Source of the DNA: Strigops habroptila
Lineage: Eukaryota; Chordata; Aves; Psittaciformes; Psittacidae
DNA length: 64,000 bases
Direction: 5' to 3'
NCBI RefSeq assembly: GCF_004027225.2
Contig: NC_044282.2
Coordinates: 60,381,225 to 60,445,224 of the forward strand
Positions 13,501-24,459 of the stretch are shown here, piece by piece. How positions within the stretch are numbered: the stretch's first letter is position 1; every line of letters starts with the position of its first letter. Under the pieces are notes generated by a model. The model searched no databases and was not told the DNA's origin. It saw nothing but the letters and a program-made list of their open reading frames with translations. Both the position numbers and the translations under genes were made by a program.

Positions 13501-13811
13501 CAGGTTTTGACCACTTGTTTTCTAGCTTGAAAGCTTGTGCTTGAAGTATCTCGGTATTTTCTGGGTAGGCATTACAGAAGTCTTTGTGTATATCCTGACT
13601 TTTCACTCTTTTTGGGTTAGCCTTGTGGTTCACTGTCTTCTTCTTGATTAGAGTTTGGGAGGAGCAGTGCTTTTCCTTTTACAAGGATTTTTTTGTTGTT
13701 GCTTTTGAATTTACCTTTCTCTTTTAAATTGGTTTGGTTTTGTGTTGGGGTTTTTTTCTTTAGAATAATGGTCATAGCTAAATGAATGCCTCTTTCAGTG
13801 AGGAAGCACAC
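10503..13811 (-). pseudogene. Possible decayed retrocopy (minus strand), identity unknown
   Basis: Read on the minus strand, broken open segments lie at 13811-13617, 13633-13445, 12825-12520, 12142-11924 and 11811-11542. They are separated by stops and frame shifts, and some have protein-like composition. About 1 kb beyond the last one is an AATAAA (complement of 10528-10533), and 16 bases further a 9-A run (complement of 10503-10511), the arrangement left by a polyadenylated retrocopy. I do not recognise the protein. No target-site duplication was found. An overlapping + frame (11862-12233, 123 codons) is equally open. Chance is a serious alternative. Confidence 0.15.
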
Positions 13812-15177
13812 CTAGCTTATACCTCCAAACTTAGCTTTTCCACTGGCTCATCAAGCTTTGGGAGGAATGCCTCATTTAATGAAAACCCAGGATAGAGGAA
13901 CACTGGGCTCCTGTGATGAGAGTGTGTCTAATCCTTGAACCTTTCCTCTTTAAAGGGATAACCATTCTTCCTGACCAGTGATTTTGCCAAGTTTTTTACT
14001 TCAGTTTGAGCCAGACTGATATGAGCTCCCACAGTGTTAGGTGGAATGCACCAGCAAAGGCAGGCTCTTCCCAAAGGTAATTTTTAAAAATAAGTTAACC
14101 AAGGTGCAGTGGCAGGTTTGCCATGTGGAGTTGCTCCTCAGGCCAAGATCAAGGTGTGCTGTGAGAGAGATGTGGGTTCCTACATGGAGAGTCTTTGCAA
14201 TGAGGAGCTGAGGAGCAGCAGTGAAGCTGACTGCAGGAGTCAAGCCTGGTGGGAGGATGTAGTGTCTGACAGAACAAATGTGTGTTTGCTGAGACAACCA
14301 AGAGCATCCCACTCTTGTGCTGGACTCCTGCTGTTTCTTACAATCTCACAAGCATTCAGAATAAAATCTAAGGGGAGGCAGAGATGGAAGACCTTTGAAA
14401 AAAACATTTGTCTTTATCTCCCTTGAGTTCACAGTGTTCATCCAACCTCCTCTAGTCCCTTCATCTCCTCCCAGGCTGGGACTACATTTAAGTGAGGATT
14501 GCAGATGCAATTTTCAAAATATGAGGGGGTTTTTTAGTATAAAATATTCCATCTAAGTAATTCTGTAGCCTTTCCTACTTGAGTACTCTGTATTTCCTTC
14601 CCTAGCCATTTGGAATGGGGACAGAAGTTGACAGAGGGATTAATCCCATTTAAACACTCTAAATCTCTAATCCCACTTCACTCTCTAAAAGTTAAAGCGC
14701 CTGGTCTAACCTCTTTGCATCTGCTTCCTATATCATCAGTGGAAGGAGTTGGGCACCTTGGAGAGGAATTCATCTCACACCACTTTTTGGGATCTAACTT
14801 TTGATAACTTGAAGTCAAATGAAACTCATCCTATTTACTTGGGTTAAGGCAATTGAGGAGGTAGAGACTGCAGAATCAAGCACTAAATCAATTCCTAAAA
14901 TACTCTTCAAGGGACAGGGATGTTTCTTCAGTAAGCCTGTAGTTTAGGTGGTTATGGAGTCAGTGGATACCTCTTCTTGGACCTGTGATTAGTCTGCAGC
15001 CTCAGATCTTCCTGTCTAGTTTGTGATTATTCTGTTTTCTTGCTTAAATGAAAGTCTAGTTGGTTATGAAGTAAAATCTATGTGTTCAACTAAATTCGCA
15101 AGTAACCACGATGCTGCTTCTATTTTAAAGCTTGCTTTAAAAGTTGGTTTGCTGCAGTAAGCCATTAAGTGACATAA
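13812..15177. other. Gene-free stretch, nothing recognised
   Basis: Mixed sequence between the possible retrocopy and a CR1 element. Only short overlapping frames are present, on both strands. No exon, RNA gene or repeat family is identified. Confidence 0.45.
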
Positions 15178-15732
15178 AATCATAGAATCATAGTTGAAAA
15201 GGACCTCAAGGATCATCTGATCCAACCTTTCTTGGCAAAGCATGACCTAGACTAGATGGCCCAGCACCCTGTCCAGCCAAATCTTAACAGTGACCAACAC
15301 TGGGGAGTCCACTGCTTTCCTGGGGAGATTATTCCAGTGGCTGATTGTTCTCATTGTGAAAAACTGTCCTCTTGTGTGCAAGCAGAATCTTCCTGCGAGT
15401 AACCTGTTCTCATTACCCCTCATCCTTTGATGCAGAAAGGGAGTCTCCTTTGCAGCTACCCTTTAAATACCAGAACATGGTGATAATGTCTCCCCTGAGC
15501 CTTCTTTTGTCAAGACTGAAAAAACACAGTTCTGTCAGACTTTTCTCATAGGGCAGGCTTCCCAGTCCCTGGATCATCTTAGGTGTCCTTTTCCAGCCTG
15601 TCCACATCTTTTCTGTATAACGGTGATCAAAATTGCACACAGTATTCCAGGTGTGGCCTGACAAGAGCCAAATAGAGTGGGACAGTGACATTTTTATCTC
15701 TGCTAGTGATGCCCTTGTTGTTGCAACCCATA
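15178..15732 (-). mobile_element. CR1 LINE fragment (~550 bp), 3' end at left
   Basis: The left border is the complement of the CR1 terminal octamers (ATCATAGAATCATAG), followed by the typical reverse-complement tail with AAAGGACCTCAAGGATCATC. Further right the minus strand encodes the CR1 ORF2 C-terminal tail, with the family's LFSLDKRRLRGDIITMFWYLKG-type stretch. The 187-codon minus frame at 15413-15976 is this element plus flank. Divergence is moderate, so it is an old, 5'-truncated, non-functional copy. Confidence 0.9.
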
Positions 15733-16439
15733 TGTGTGTGTCTAGGGCATGTGATAGGCTAGATAGAGAGATGCACAGAAAGGTAAGATGTGTATCAGCA
15801 GCACACCATGAGCGACAGACAAGCAGCAGAGTGATGTTTCCTCTCTGAGCACTGAGATGTTTTGCTGCCCTTTCAGAGTAGATGCGAATATAAAGTTGTG
15901 GGACCTCAGCTGGTCTCATCCAGCCCACAGAGACAGGGCAGTCAGTTGCACTAAGGTAATTCTGGATTATCTGCATTGAATCAAGGGGTTGAATTCAGTT
16001 TCACCCAGCAATTTCCTGAATTGCCTCCTTTGTGGTATGTTCTATGTATCTGCTTGCTTTAGCTGTGAAGTTGGCTTCTTAGGGTAGGGGCTAAGCATCT
16101 TCCTAGAGTTAGTTCCACACAGTGAGTTATTTCCAGGGCTGCAGTCATTTGCATCTCCTCCTGACAATTCCAAAAAAGAAAGAGCCCTTTCCAAACACAT
16201 CTGTGGCTTGGAGTCACAGGGACAGTATGGATGATGCATCTTTACGGAAGTCATCCACATAAAAAGTAGATAATTTAAAATGTGAAATGCACAAATTCAA
16301 ATCCCAGCTGTGGGAAGCTGAACACCAGTTTGCCCTGCCAGAGACTGGTGAGTGAGAAGCAGCAGTCTGACAACACAAAATCACCCGTGAACTCCAGGAG
16401 CTCAGTGGGGTGGCAGAATGCAGTGACTCAAACACACAG
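15733..16439. other. Gene-free stretch, nothing recognised
   Basis: Short chance frames only. Around 16296 there is a TTCAAATCCCAGCT motif reminiscent of a tRNA-type B box, but no matching A box or cloverleaf was found. Confidence 0.4.
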
Positions 16440-18060
16440 CCGCATCCCTCATTGAACAGTTTTCACATTTCTTTAAATGTCGGGGTTCCGACAACGTTTT
16501 CATGCTTTTTCTTAAGGCAAAAATATGTGCTTGTGAAATTGTGAAACTGATGTGTTATTTTGTATCTGTTAAAAAAAAAAAAAAGTATTTAAAGCTAAAG
16601 AGCCGTTATTGTGCGGGGTTTTCTCTCAAACTGGTGCATACACTTTACATCAGGGACCTACTATACATAAAAATATCAGTGATACAGTTACTGTAAAACA
16701 AGATACACACCTTTTACTGTAATAATAACTTTAAAAACCTTGCACTGTAATGGTTACTATTAAAAAAAGAAAAAAAGGACAAAAAAACCCTCTTGTCAGA
16801 ACTGATTTTGTATCTTTGATTATATCTGAAATTTTAGCATTTTTGTATATTTACCATGTCAATGATAGCATCCTCCATAATTAATTTCCGGGTTCTGCTT
16901 CCTTTCTGTCTAATCAAACACATGCATTGCTACACGTTGATGGGCAGGGTATGGCCATGGGAGAGCCACAGCTTTTGTTCAGAGACATGCACCTGAACAA
17001 GCTGAGTAGAAGGAAAAGTAAAGACCCCAAACCACTTGGATGGTTTCAGATCCTGTTCCGAGTTCCAGATACCCCAACCGTACAACCAACAGAACCAGTG
17101 AGCGACTCCCGAGTCATTTCTTTATCCTGGCGTTGTTCTGGCCACGGTGGCTGTCCAGCTCCATCACACAGCAATGCACTGCGAGTAGGTAGGAAATCCA
17201 AACCAACGAGATAACTTTGCAATCACTAAGTTTATTGATGTTTTTTTTCTTCCCCTTTTTAAGCATTTTTTTAAATGAGATGTATTTGGAATTAGCATGG
17301 TGTTGCAATTCTTTCTATTTTTAAATACTGATACATTCTGTGTGTAAAGTCTTGTTTCTTAGCTAAGAAAATCTTAAATGTGGAGCTGAGTTTGAATCAT
17401 TTTTTTCCTTGTTGTACTGTGATTTGGGAATTATTTTGATATAATCCTTTAATTTGGTAGAAGATTTCCCACACCTTCTCCCTCCTTCCTATCATCATTT
17501 CATATTTTTTACAAAACTGAAAAAAACAAACAAACAAAGGAACAAATAATCTTTTTTTCTCTATTTAGGCTGTGTAATGTTGTGTTGTCCAGATTCTGTA
17601 TAAAAATATGTATATGATGTATCTGATATTTGGCAGTGAACGGCTGCAACTTTAACCAATATAATTAACAAAGAAATGCATAATGTTGGTGTTTTAAAAA
17701 GTAAAAAAAAAAAAAACCTAGTTAAGATGTTTGTGTAAACTTGCATGGTTTAAAATGTACTTAGTGCATTGAGAAATGTTGTTAGGGTCCTAAGTGAAAG
17801 GCTGGTTTACTTTTTGATTCTAATGGTGATTGGTTTGTTGATCAGAATATCCCCTATACTGTATGTCTTAGTTTATTTAGCATATTTATTTATTTTTTTC
17901 TCAAGATCTAGCATAGTGTATCTATTTATATGTAATACTGTTCCTTAAAACCAGGTTGTGGAAACTGCGTTTTGTCCAGCAAAATGATGTTTTGCATCAT
18001 GTTGTGCTTCAGTTGTGATTCAGTTGCATTCCATTTGATTTGCTGTGAAGTCCAGGTTTG
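16440..18060 (+). other. AT-rich 3'UTR-like block with AU-rich element
   Basis: The + strand is T- and A-rich, with poly-T and poly-A runs and many TGTATA/TGTAAA-type words. An AU-rich cluster ATTTATTTATTTTTTT lies at about 17884-17899. It differs clearly from the GC-richer, repeat-containing flanks and resembles conserved vertebrate 3' UTR sequence. The middle (about 16920-17215) is more GC-rich and holds a 95-codon + frame. The likeliest identity is distal 3' UTR of the upstream + strand gene (XKR6 by gene order) or a conserved non-coding element. Confidence 0.3.
16927..17214 (+). other. Unassigned 95-codon ORF within a 3'UTR-like block
   Basis: This open frame starts at an ATG and ends TGA-free until TGA/TAA in AT-rich flanks. 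The product is basic (RRKSK early, GRKSKPTR at the end), with no signal peptide, membrane segment or domain that I recognise. It coincides with a local rise in GC content inside otherwise AT-rich DNA. It could be a chance frame or a short conserved ORF. No splice sites were assigned. Confidence 0.12.
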
Positions 18061-20867
18061 ACTTTCCTTTGGGATCTTACTTGATGGCAGGGAGATGCTA
18101 GAGGCCAGGCTGTGAGTGCCACTGGGACAAGGAGGACCCGAGTGGCTTGCTCCAGCTGGAAATCAGGACATCAGTGTCAGGCCTGGCAGTCTCTGATAAT
18201 GGAGGGGTATGAGGATTCGGTCCCTCCTTAATGAACGAAGGCTGGGCTTTTCCTCTCAGCAGAACGTGTTTTATCAGGATCACAGTAAGCATCCCCTGGA
18301 TTTTCTCCCAGCTCTCTAATGGATGAATTTAGCTTTTAGTGGCAGCCACCTAACACTACTGAAATAACGGGGTACCGGCAGCAGAGTGTGGAGGACCAGC
18401 CCTTGCCGCCATGAGAAACACAATGAATCTTCAGCATTTGCAATAAGGTCCATGCTCCCTTCCAGAAGCACAAACCTGCCATGTTCAAGAGGAGCTGGGC
18501 TCTGTGGCCTGCAGAGCTGAATCTGGCCAATGGATGTGATGAGAGCTAGGACCAAACATACAAACAGGCACCGCACAGGCAATGGTCACAGTTCATTTTC
18601 ACATCTCCTGCCCCACCATACCTCTTAACAGTTTTCCCCAAGCTTTGCTTCTGATGAACCACCAGAACTGGGGACATTTCCAAGCCTCCAGCAGGAACTG
18701 CACCGACACCACGAAAAGTTACTGGCTTTAGTGACCATTAATGGCTCCTGGGATTCTCCTGTGCTGCTCAATGCAGACATGTTCTTGTCTCAATGCCTGA
18801 AAAGTCTCCAGTGGCATTTCCCCAAAATAAGAGAGAGCTAGACTTAGATACATAGAGGTATCCAGTTTCTTCATTTTCTTCATCCCAGAGGTCTCAAAGG
18901 GCTTTTCCAGCATAACACGATCTTACTCGTGCAGCCTGTAAAGTGGCAAAGCACTGTTACTAACCTGCAGCCACCTCTGGGGTGAACCTGCCTGACATCT
19001 GTCAGCTCACAACACCTATATGCAGCAGTCTAGTGCAAGAAGTGTGGATTGCGCCTTTGGGGGAGCTTAGCAAAAGTACGTTTCATTTTCCTTTTCTGGG
19101 CAGTTCACCTCTTTTTTTGTGTTTTCACACAACATTGGGCAATGATCTGTCCAAATAATCTAAACTTTTCCAGCTTGCTTTCATCAGCTTCTTCTTTCCT
19201 AAAAGAAATTTTAATTCCTTTTAAAATGCTCTTTTTGCACAGGAGAATAGGGAACAAATCTGCCCCCCTCTCTGCTCCAGAAATAAAACAACTCCATCCG
19301 TCTCTCTTTCCTTGCCTCCCTTCTTTATACAAAGCTATTGGCCAATTAACTTTCAGTCTTCTCTGATCTCCACTACTTCTTTTAAAACACAGTTACAGTC
19401 TGATTTTGCTGCTTGATGTTCTAACTGGTTTTAATCCAGACAGAAATAAACAGCCTGACATTAGGCACTGGCAGGGATCCTTGCTTGGCATGCAGATGTA
19501 TGCACTGTCCTGTGGCCAAATTATACAGCTTGGTGGATGCCAGCTTGTGGCCTTGATGCTGACTACAAATCCTGTGATTTGTTGCAGGATTGGCTGCACC
19601 TCTGAAAAGCTGCTTGTGGCGGTCGTCTCCCCAGCTTGGTAAGCTTTATTCTTACTCTGTTCCAGATCCAGAGTTTTCTCCAGTAAAACAGTGGAAATGC
19701 CCAAATCACCTACGGTGTGTCATGGCATGATGCTGAGTGGATCTTTAAGAAGGATTCGGTCAATTCTGAGTCCTAATTCTTTATATAGAAAAGCTCCTAC
19801 TGAAATCAAGTTTTGCTTTCAAAGGCTGTGAGATCGGTACTCCAGAGTCCTCAAGGCTGTATGTGGAGCACCCTCAGGTGGAGAACATCAGTATTCAGTC
19901 CCTTGCAAAAGTCCTTCCTAATAGTCAAGATTTGCTTCTGCAAAGCTGGCCTTCTGTATCTCCAACATGTCTGGGAGAAGGAGCTGTGCCCAATTAGAAA
20001 AGAGCTTATTCTTTAACAGATGCAATCTGGACATATGCTCCTGTCCTTGGTCTATCTGCCTCTTCGTGGCCCTGCATACATCAAGAGGAAGCTGGCTTTT
20101 AGAGCAGCATCCTGCAGAGAGTCAGCCTCCAATGGACAGTCCTCCTCCCTGGTCTCAAAGCCAGCATGAAAATGTTTTCATTTGAGCAATTAACCATACA
20201 TCTGATGTAAATTACCAGAGTCCCACAGAAATAACTGGAGCTATGCACCAGCCAACAGCATAGCACAGCTCTCTTCCAGCTGCCAGAAAGATGTTCATCT
20301 TCTAGTTGCCTACCAAGCTTTGATTTGCTCAATGGGAGCATGTTCTGGGGTTAGATAAAAATCCTCTTAAAAAACATTACACTGGATTACAAGCTGGGCA
20401 CACTGCTTTGCTCACCTTCTAACCACATCCTCACTAGCAACCTGTTAGAAGAATCTCTCCTTAATAGACAGATTTCCTCTTCCTGCCCCTAAAAAGTATA
20501 AATCCCATGACCAGCTTTAATTTCCATCCTTGAAACCAAATAAAATAAAATAAAAAGCCTCCACCCCTAAACCCTGAAAATATTCAGCAAAGTAAAGGCA
20601 AGGCTGAGATTTTGCAAGCCAGAGCTGTGGATTTATGCAAGACTTTATATGACTGTTTTACTTCCAACGCAATAAAGAATAACCAACTTATTGTAGCAAA
20701 CAATGCACCAGGTGCTATCTCCCAAAACCTTCTGCATGGGACCGTCTGCCCTGTATTCTCTCCGCCTAGTAGCACTTTGCAGAATGTTGGAAGGGAAAAT
20801 ATCCCCTTTGCTTCTGTCCCGGCAGGGGCAGATTGCAAACAGGGAACAATATTTGGCTTTACATATG
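18061..20867. other. Gene-free stretch, nothing recognised
   Basis: Mixed sequence with several short frames on both strands (the longest about 105 codons at 19049-19366 +, overlapped by antisense frames). There is a short AAAAT repeat near 20537-20556. No exon, RNA or mobile element is recognised. Confidence 0.45.
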
Positions 20868-21234
20868 TTTTTTTCTTTCTTTTTCTTTCTCTCTTCCTTT
20901 ATTCTTCCTTTTTTCTTCCTTTTCTCTATCTTAATTTTTTCTTTCCTTCCTTCTTTCCTCTTTTCCTCCCTATCTCTCTCCTTCCCTTTCTCCATCCCTT
21001 CTTTCCTCCCTTCCTCCCTCCCTCCTTTCCTCTCTTCCTTCCTCCCTTTCTCCCTCCTTTCATCCCTCCCTCCCTCCCTTGCTTTCTCCCTTCCTCCCTC
21101 CCTTCCTTCTTTCCTTAATTTGCCTTTCTCTTTCTTTACGTTTATCTCTTTCTCCTCGAAGTCTCTTTGTCTCTCACATTCTCTTTCTTTTTCTTTCTCC
21201 CTTTCCTTATTTCCTTCTTCCCTCTTTCTTTCTT
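20868..21234 (+). repeat. Polypyrimidine tract, (CTTCC/CCTTT)-type low complexity
   Basis: About 367 bases of nearly pure C+T on the + strand, made of irregular CTTT, CTTCC and CCTCC units. Purine interruptions are few (around 20930, 21058-21062, 21116-21160). Long open frames here (168 and 182 codons on +, 116 on -) are artefacts of the composition, encoding Leu/Phe/Ser/Pro or Lys/Glu/Arg runs. Such homopurine-homopyrimidine tracts can adopt triplex structure. Confidence 0.95.
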
Positions 21235-21679
21235 GTGGGATGATGTCGTAGAGGGTTCACTGGAAGCCACTGGATCTGTGAAAGAAAATCCTTTTGGTGT
21301 TTCCATCATAGTTTCAAGTTCTGTTGAGGGTGTTCTTGTGAAGAGCCCACATATGTCCCTTTGAAACTACCATTCAGTTGTGCTTTTGTTCATGTCCCCC
21401 TCCCATCTTGGTTTCTTACCTCTTCTGGATTCTGTCATTAACAGGTGTTATGCCCAGTGTCCCTTTTTGACCTTTAACAAGCTGAACCCTGGATTTCAAC
21501 CAGGAAAATAAGTGTTAATATGCTGTCCCAGGAGCATACTGGTCTGTCTCTCCCACCTTCCAGCAAACAGCCACGTGTTTTCTTCAGAGACGAAATGCTA
21601 TTCAGAGCAACATACTGGCATCAAGGATCCCTGGATCCTCATCGTAGCTTTTCCTCGCACTTGCTCTCTACTTCATCTA

Positions 21680-21753
21680 TGCGTGCCTCAGTTTACTCAC
21701 CCAGGTATAATAATACCTACCTCACAGGGGTGTTGTGAGGCTCTGTTACTGAG
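21680..21753 (+). mobile_element. MIR-like CORE-SINE remnant
   Basis: It reads GTGCCTCAGTTTACTCACCCAG, then TATAATAATACCTACCTCACAGGGGTGTTGTGAGGCTCTGTTA. This matches the well-known central-to-3' part of MIR elements (CCTCAGTTTCCTCATCTGTAAAATGGG...TACCTCATAGGGTTGTTGTGAGG). MIR copies in birds are ancient and usually badly eroded, so this one is unusually readable. Confidence 0.75.
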
Positions 21754-22381
21754 ACCCTTCTCTGGAAGGTGGGGTAGAAATTCCCGCCATTCATAGATTA
21801 GCTCATCAGCATTCCCTGTATAAACTCTTTCTTGAGACATCAGTGTTGGCAGAAGTCAACATTGTTATGAATTTTATTAATTGCTTTCATTGGATGCCAA
21901 GGTCTGGGGCAGGCAAGGCTGGAGAGGACATGTGGAGGAGATCAGATATGGGAAACTCTGCTCTTACTCCTGAGATAATAGATGAAATTACAGACATAAT
22001 CATGGACAAAGGGGGTTTTGCCCTACTGTCTCAAGTCTTCAACAAGCACCTAATCAATCTCTTTGCCACCATGAACTCTCAGTCTTTGGAAGGGCAAATC
22101 TCACTGTAGAATCATGCAAGTGCACATTTTGGCTGCGTGTGAGATGCTAGTGCTTTCTGTGATATAGTCCAAGCTATCCTACGGGAACACCCAAGGAAAT
22201 GTTTGCTGGTTGCTATTTGAAAGGATACACAAAGAAAAGTAATTTTTAAATCGTTTATCTGCTTTCCTAGGAGTTTAGCAACTTAACATACGAGACAGAC
22301 TCTCTGTGACCATACACACTTCAGTCAATGGATTCGGACTCTAACAGAAAGGATTCATGACATGAATCCTAGTAACTGGAA
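21754..22381. other. Gene-free stretch, nothing recognised
   Basis: Mixed sequence with one 88-codon + frame (21843-22109) that I do not recognise. No repeat is identified. Confidence 0.4.
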
Positions 22382-22436
22382 CTGGAGAAGGAAAACATAG
22401 CCTGCATAGTCAGTGCAGGCTATGTTTTATTCCAAG
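22382..22436 (+). ncRNA. Candidate RNA hairpin (perfect 15-bp stem, imperfectly extended)
   Basis: The arm AAAACATAGCCTGCA (22392-22406), a 7-base loop TAGTCAG and the exact complement TGCAGGCTATGTTTT (22414-22428) form a perfect stem. Outside it, GG/A is an internal loop, AA pairs with TT, and GGT/CC with ACC gives a few more pairs, for about 20 pairs over 55 bases. This is shorter than most pre-miRNAs, and either strand could be transcribed. It could instead be a fortuitous palindrome or a small inverted-repeat element remnant. Confidence 0.2.
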
Positions 22437-23880
22437 CTTCATCTTAATCAGAATGAATGGTTAACAGAATGAAAGACATACTGTCCAAGTGCAGGAATTT
22501 CTGCTACTTCCTTCAAGAAAGTCAGTAATCTAAGGACCTTCATTGAGGTCCTTTTGAAAGCTGCAAGAAGATCGGATTAGGACACAAAATGGTAAAAAAA
22601 ACCCAAGAACAAAACACCAAAAAGTGCAAATTATACTCCCAGAGGTGGAAATGGAGCCCACAAAAGACCCTTCTCATGTACCACATGAATTTGGTTAAGG
22701 GAAAACAGTAGGATGAATTACCTTCTTTCACCCACAATTGTACATGGAAATTCTTGGAGCAGCTTCAAGTGGGTCCTTCTCACTGGAAAGCAGCACTCAG
22801 AGAACTTCTGCTTCATTTGCCTTTGAAAACTGAGTCACAAACTCACAAACACGGAAGGGCTTTAGCTACGGTGAGTCAAGTTTTCTGCACAGGGAAGTTG
22901 GATAGGAAAGAACTATTCCATCCCTTAAGAATTATTGTGAACTTGTTTTTCCAGCCCGCATGGAAACCTCAAGGCTAACAGCAAACATGAAACAAAAACA
23001 TGCAAAACAATGCATATGCCAACAAAACCTGTTTTGGTATCTTTGAGAGAGGTTGTTCTGATCTTTCCCTCTTTGCATCCTTCTTTTTTTTTTTTTTTTT
23101 TTTTTAAATAAATTACCCTGCATTTTGAAATCTAAATTGAAAGAAATTGTTCTCAAACCAAAAAAAAAAGACTGAAAATGTAAAAGAAGACATCAAGAGC
23201 CTCACATCACGTCCTTGATTTCCCCATGGCTGTGGTATTTTTCAACAGGAAACGTCTTGAAGCTGGCATTTTCCAAGAAGTTTTAACTGTGACACTGGCT
23301 TTTTGTGTAGGGAGGGGAAAGACATTTTTCCAAACAATACCCTTCACATCCCTTGACTCTCTTGCCCACACATCCTGAACCTTACAGGGTTCTCTTTGCA
23401 ATGGGATTGCCTTTGATATGGAGCCCTGTACCTGAAACAATGTTCAGCGCATTGCAGACATCTTGTGCCACAAGATCCTCCCTCATAGGATGGGAACAAC
23501 CAGGAACCCAAGAGGAGTTAAATCCCCATCAGCCTGCAGAGCACCAAGAACAGAACAGGCAGCACTGCCTCAAGTCCTGCCTCCAACCAAACTAGGATGG
23601 GGCTGTACTCCCTTTCTGAAGGGATAAAATCTTCTACTGCCTTAAAAACAAACAAAGAAAATCCACTCTTCAGTTTATGCAGTTTAAGTTGTAGGCGGCA
23701 ATACAACCTGCAGGACCTATACCAGGCATTGAGAAGTTTTATCTAGAGGTTGGCAGGAAGATTCTCTTTAATACTATTATTAATGTAACTGTGTTTTTTT
23801 CCCCTTTTTGGGTGAATCTTGAAAAGTTCCTGGAATATGGAAATTTTGAAAAAGTCACCACTATCCAACAGGGAAGTCCA
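22437..23880. other. Gene-free stretch with a T22 run
   Basis: Short chance frames only. A 22-base poly-T run lies at 23084-23105, followed by AAATAAATTACC. Read on the minus strand it is a poly-A, but no retrocopy body was recognised next to it. Confidence 0.4.
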
Positions 23881-23898
23881 CCATTCTATGATTCTATG
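23881..23898 (+). mobile_element. CR1 terminal octamer vestige
   Basis: It reads CCATTCTATGATTCTATG, the CR1 3' terminal repeat. The sequence to the left is too diverged to be recognised as CR1 body, so only the last bases survive, or the match is fortuitous. Confidence 0.45.
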
Positions 23899-24459
23899 CT
23901 CTCCATCATGACCCAAGCAGCACCTTGTCCATTGCCTCAGAATGATAAGCACATTATAGAGGTTAGAGGGACCATAACAGCCCATGGCTACAGTGACAAA
24001 GAAGTAAGCACACTGGTGAGACTAAAGCACATGGTGGACTAAAGCACACAAACCAGCCTGCTCCGTGATCCTGATAAAAACCGCTGCCTAGGAGTGAATT
24101 CCCCACTGCCTCTTCTCAAAGGTCCCAAACCCACATTCACACTGTACCTTCCTTCCCGCTCTGCAAGTTCTCGTCTAGACGCCACCCCCCTCTCCCAGGC
24201 CAGGCTTACACCAGTATATTCTGCTTAGCACAGCTCTCAACTTCACCACGAACGAGATTCTCTGCAGAAGGTTCCTGTGTGCCAAGGGGTGATTTTCCCA
24301 GGAACATGAATACCCCTGGGAGCCGCAGGGGTGGAACGGCCTGTATCAGCAAACAGGCTGATCTGCAAGCCCACGTTAGTTGCGTGCTGGCAGATCTTTG
24401 CAGGAGAAGCTGACCAGCTGTTTTGTTAGACCTGGCCAACACGCCAAGAGCTTTGTATC
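23899..24459. other. Gene-free stretch, nothing recognised
   Basis: Mixed, somewhat GC-richer sequence with short frames on both strands. No element is identified. Confidence 0.4.

Noticed and set aside
15413..15976. 187-codon minus ORF
   Set aside because: It contains the CR1 ORF2 C-terminal tail and flanking DNA. It is a truncated retroelement, not a host gene.
16285..16310. tRNA-like B-box motif (TTCAAATCCCAGCT)
   Set aside because: There is no A box, cloverleaf arms or CCA-type 3' end at proper spacing.
20612..21251. 168- and 182-codon + ORFs and a 116-codon - ORF
   Set aside because: They are composed almost entirely of the polypyrimidine tract translated as Leu/Phe/Ser/Pro or Lys/Glu/Arg runs.
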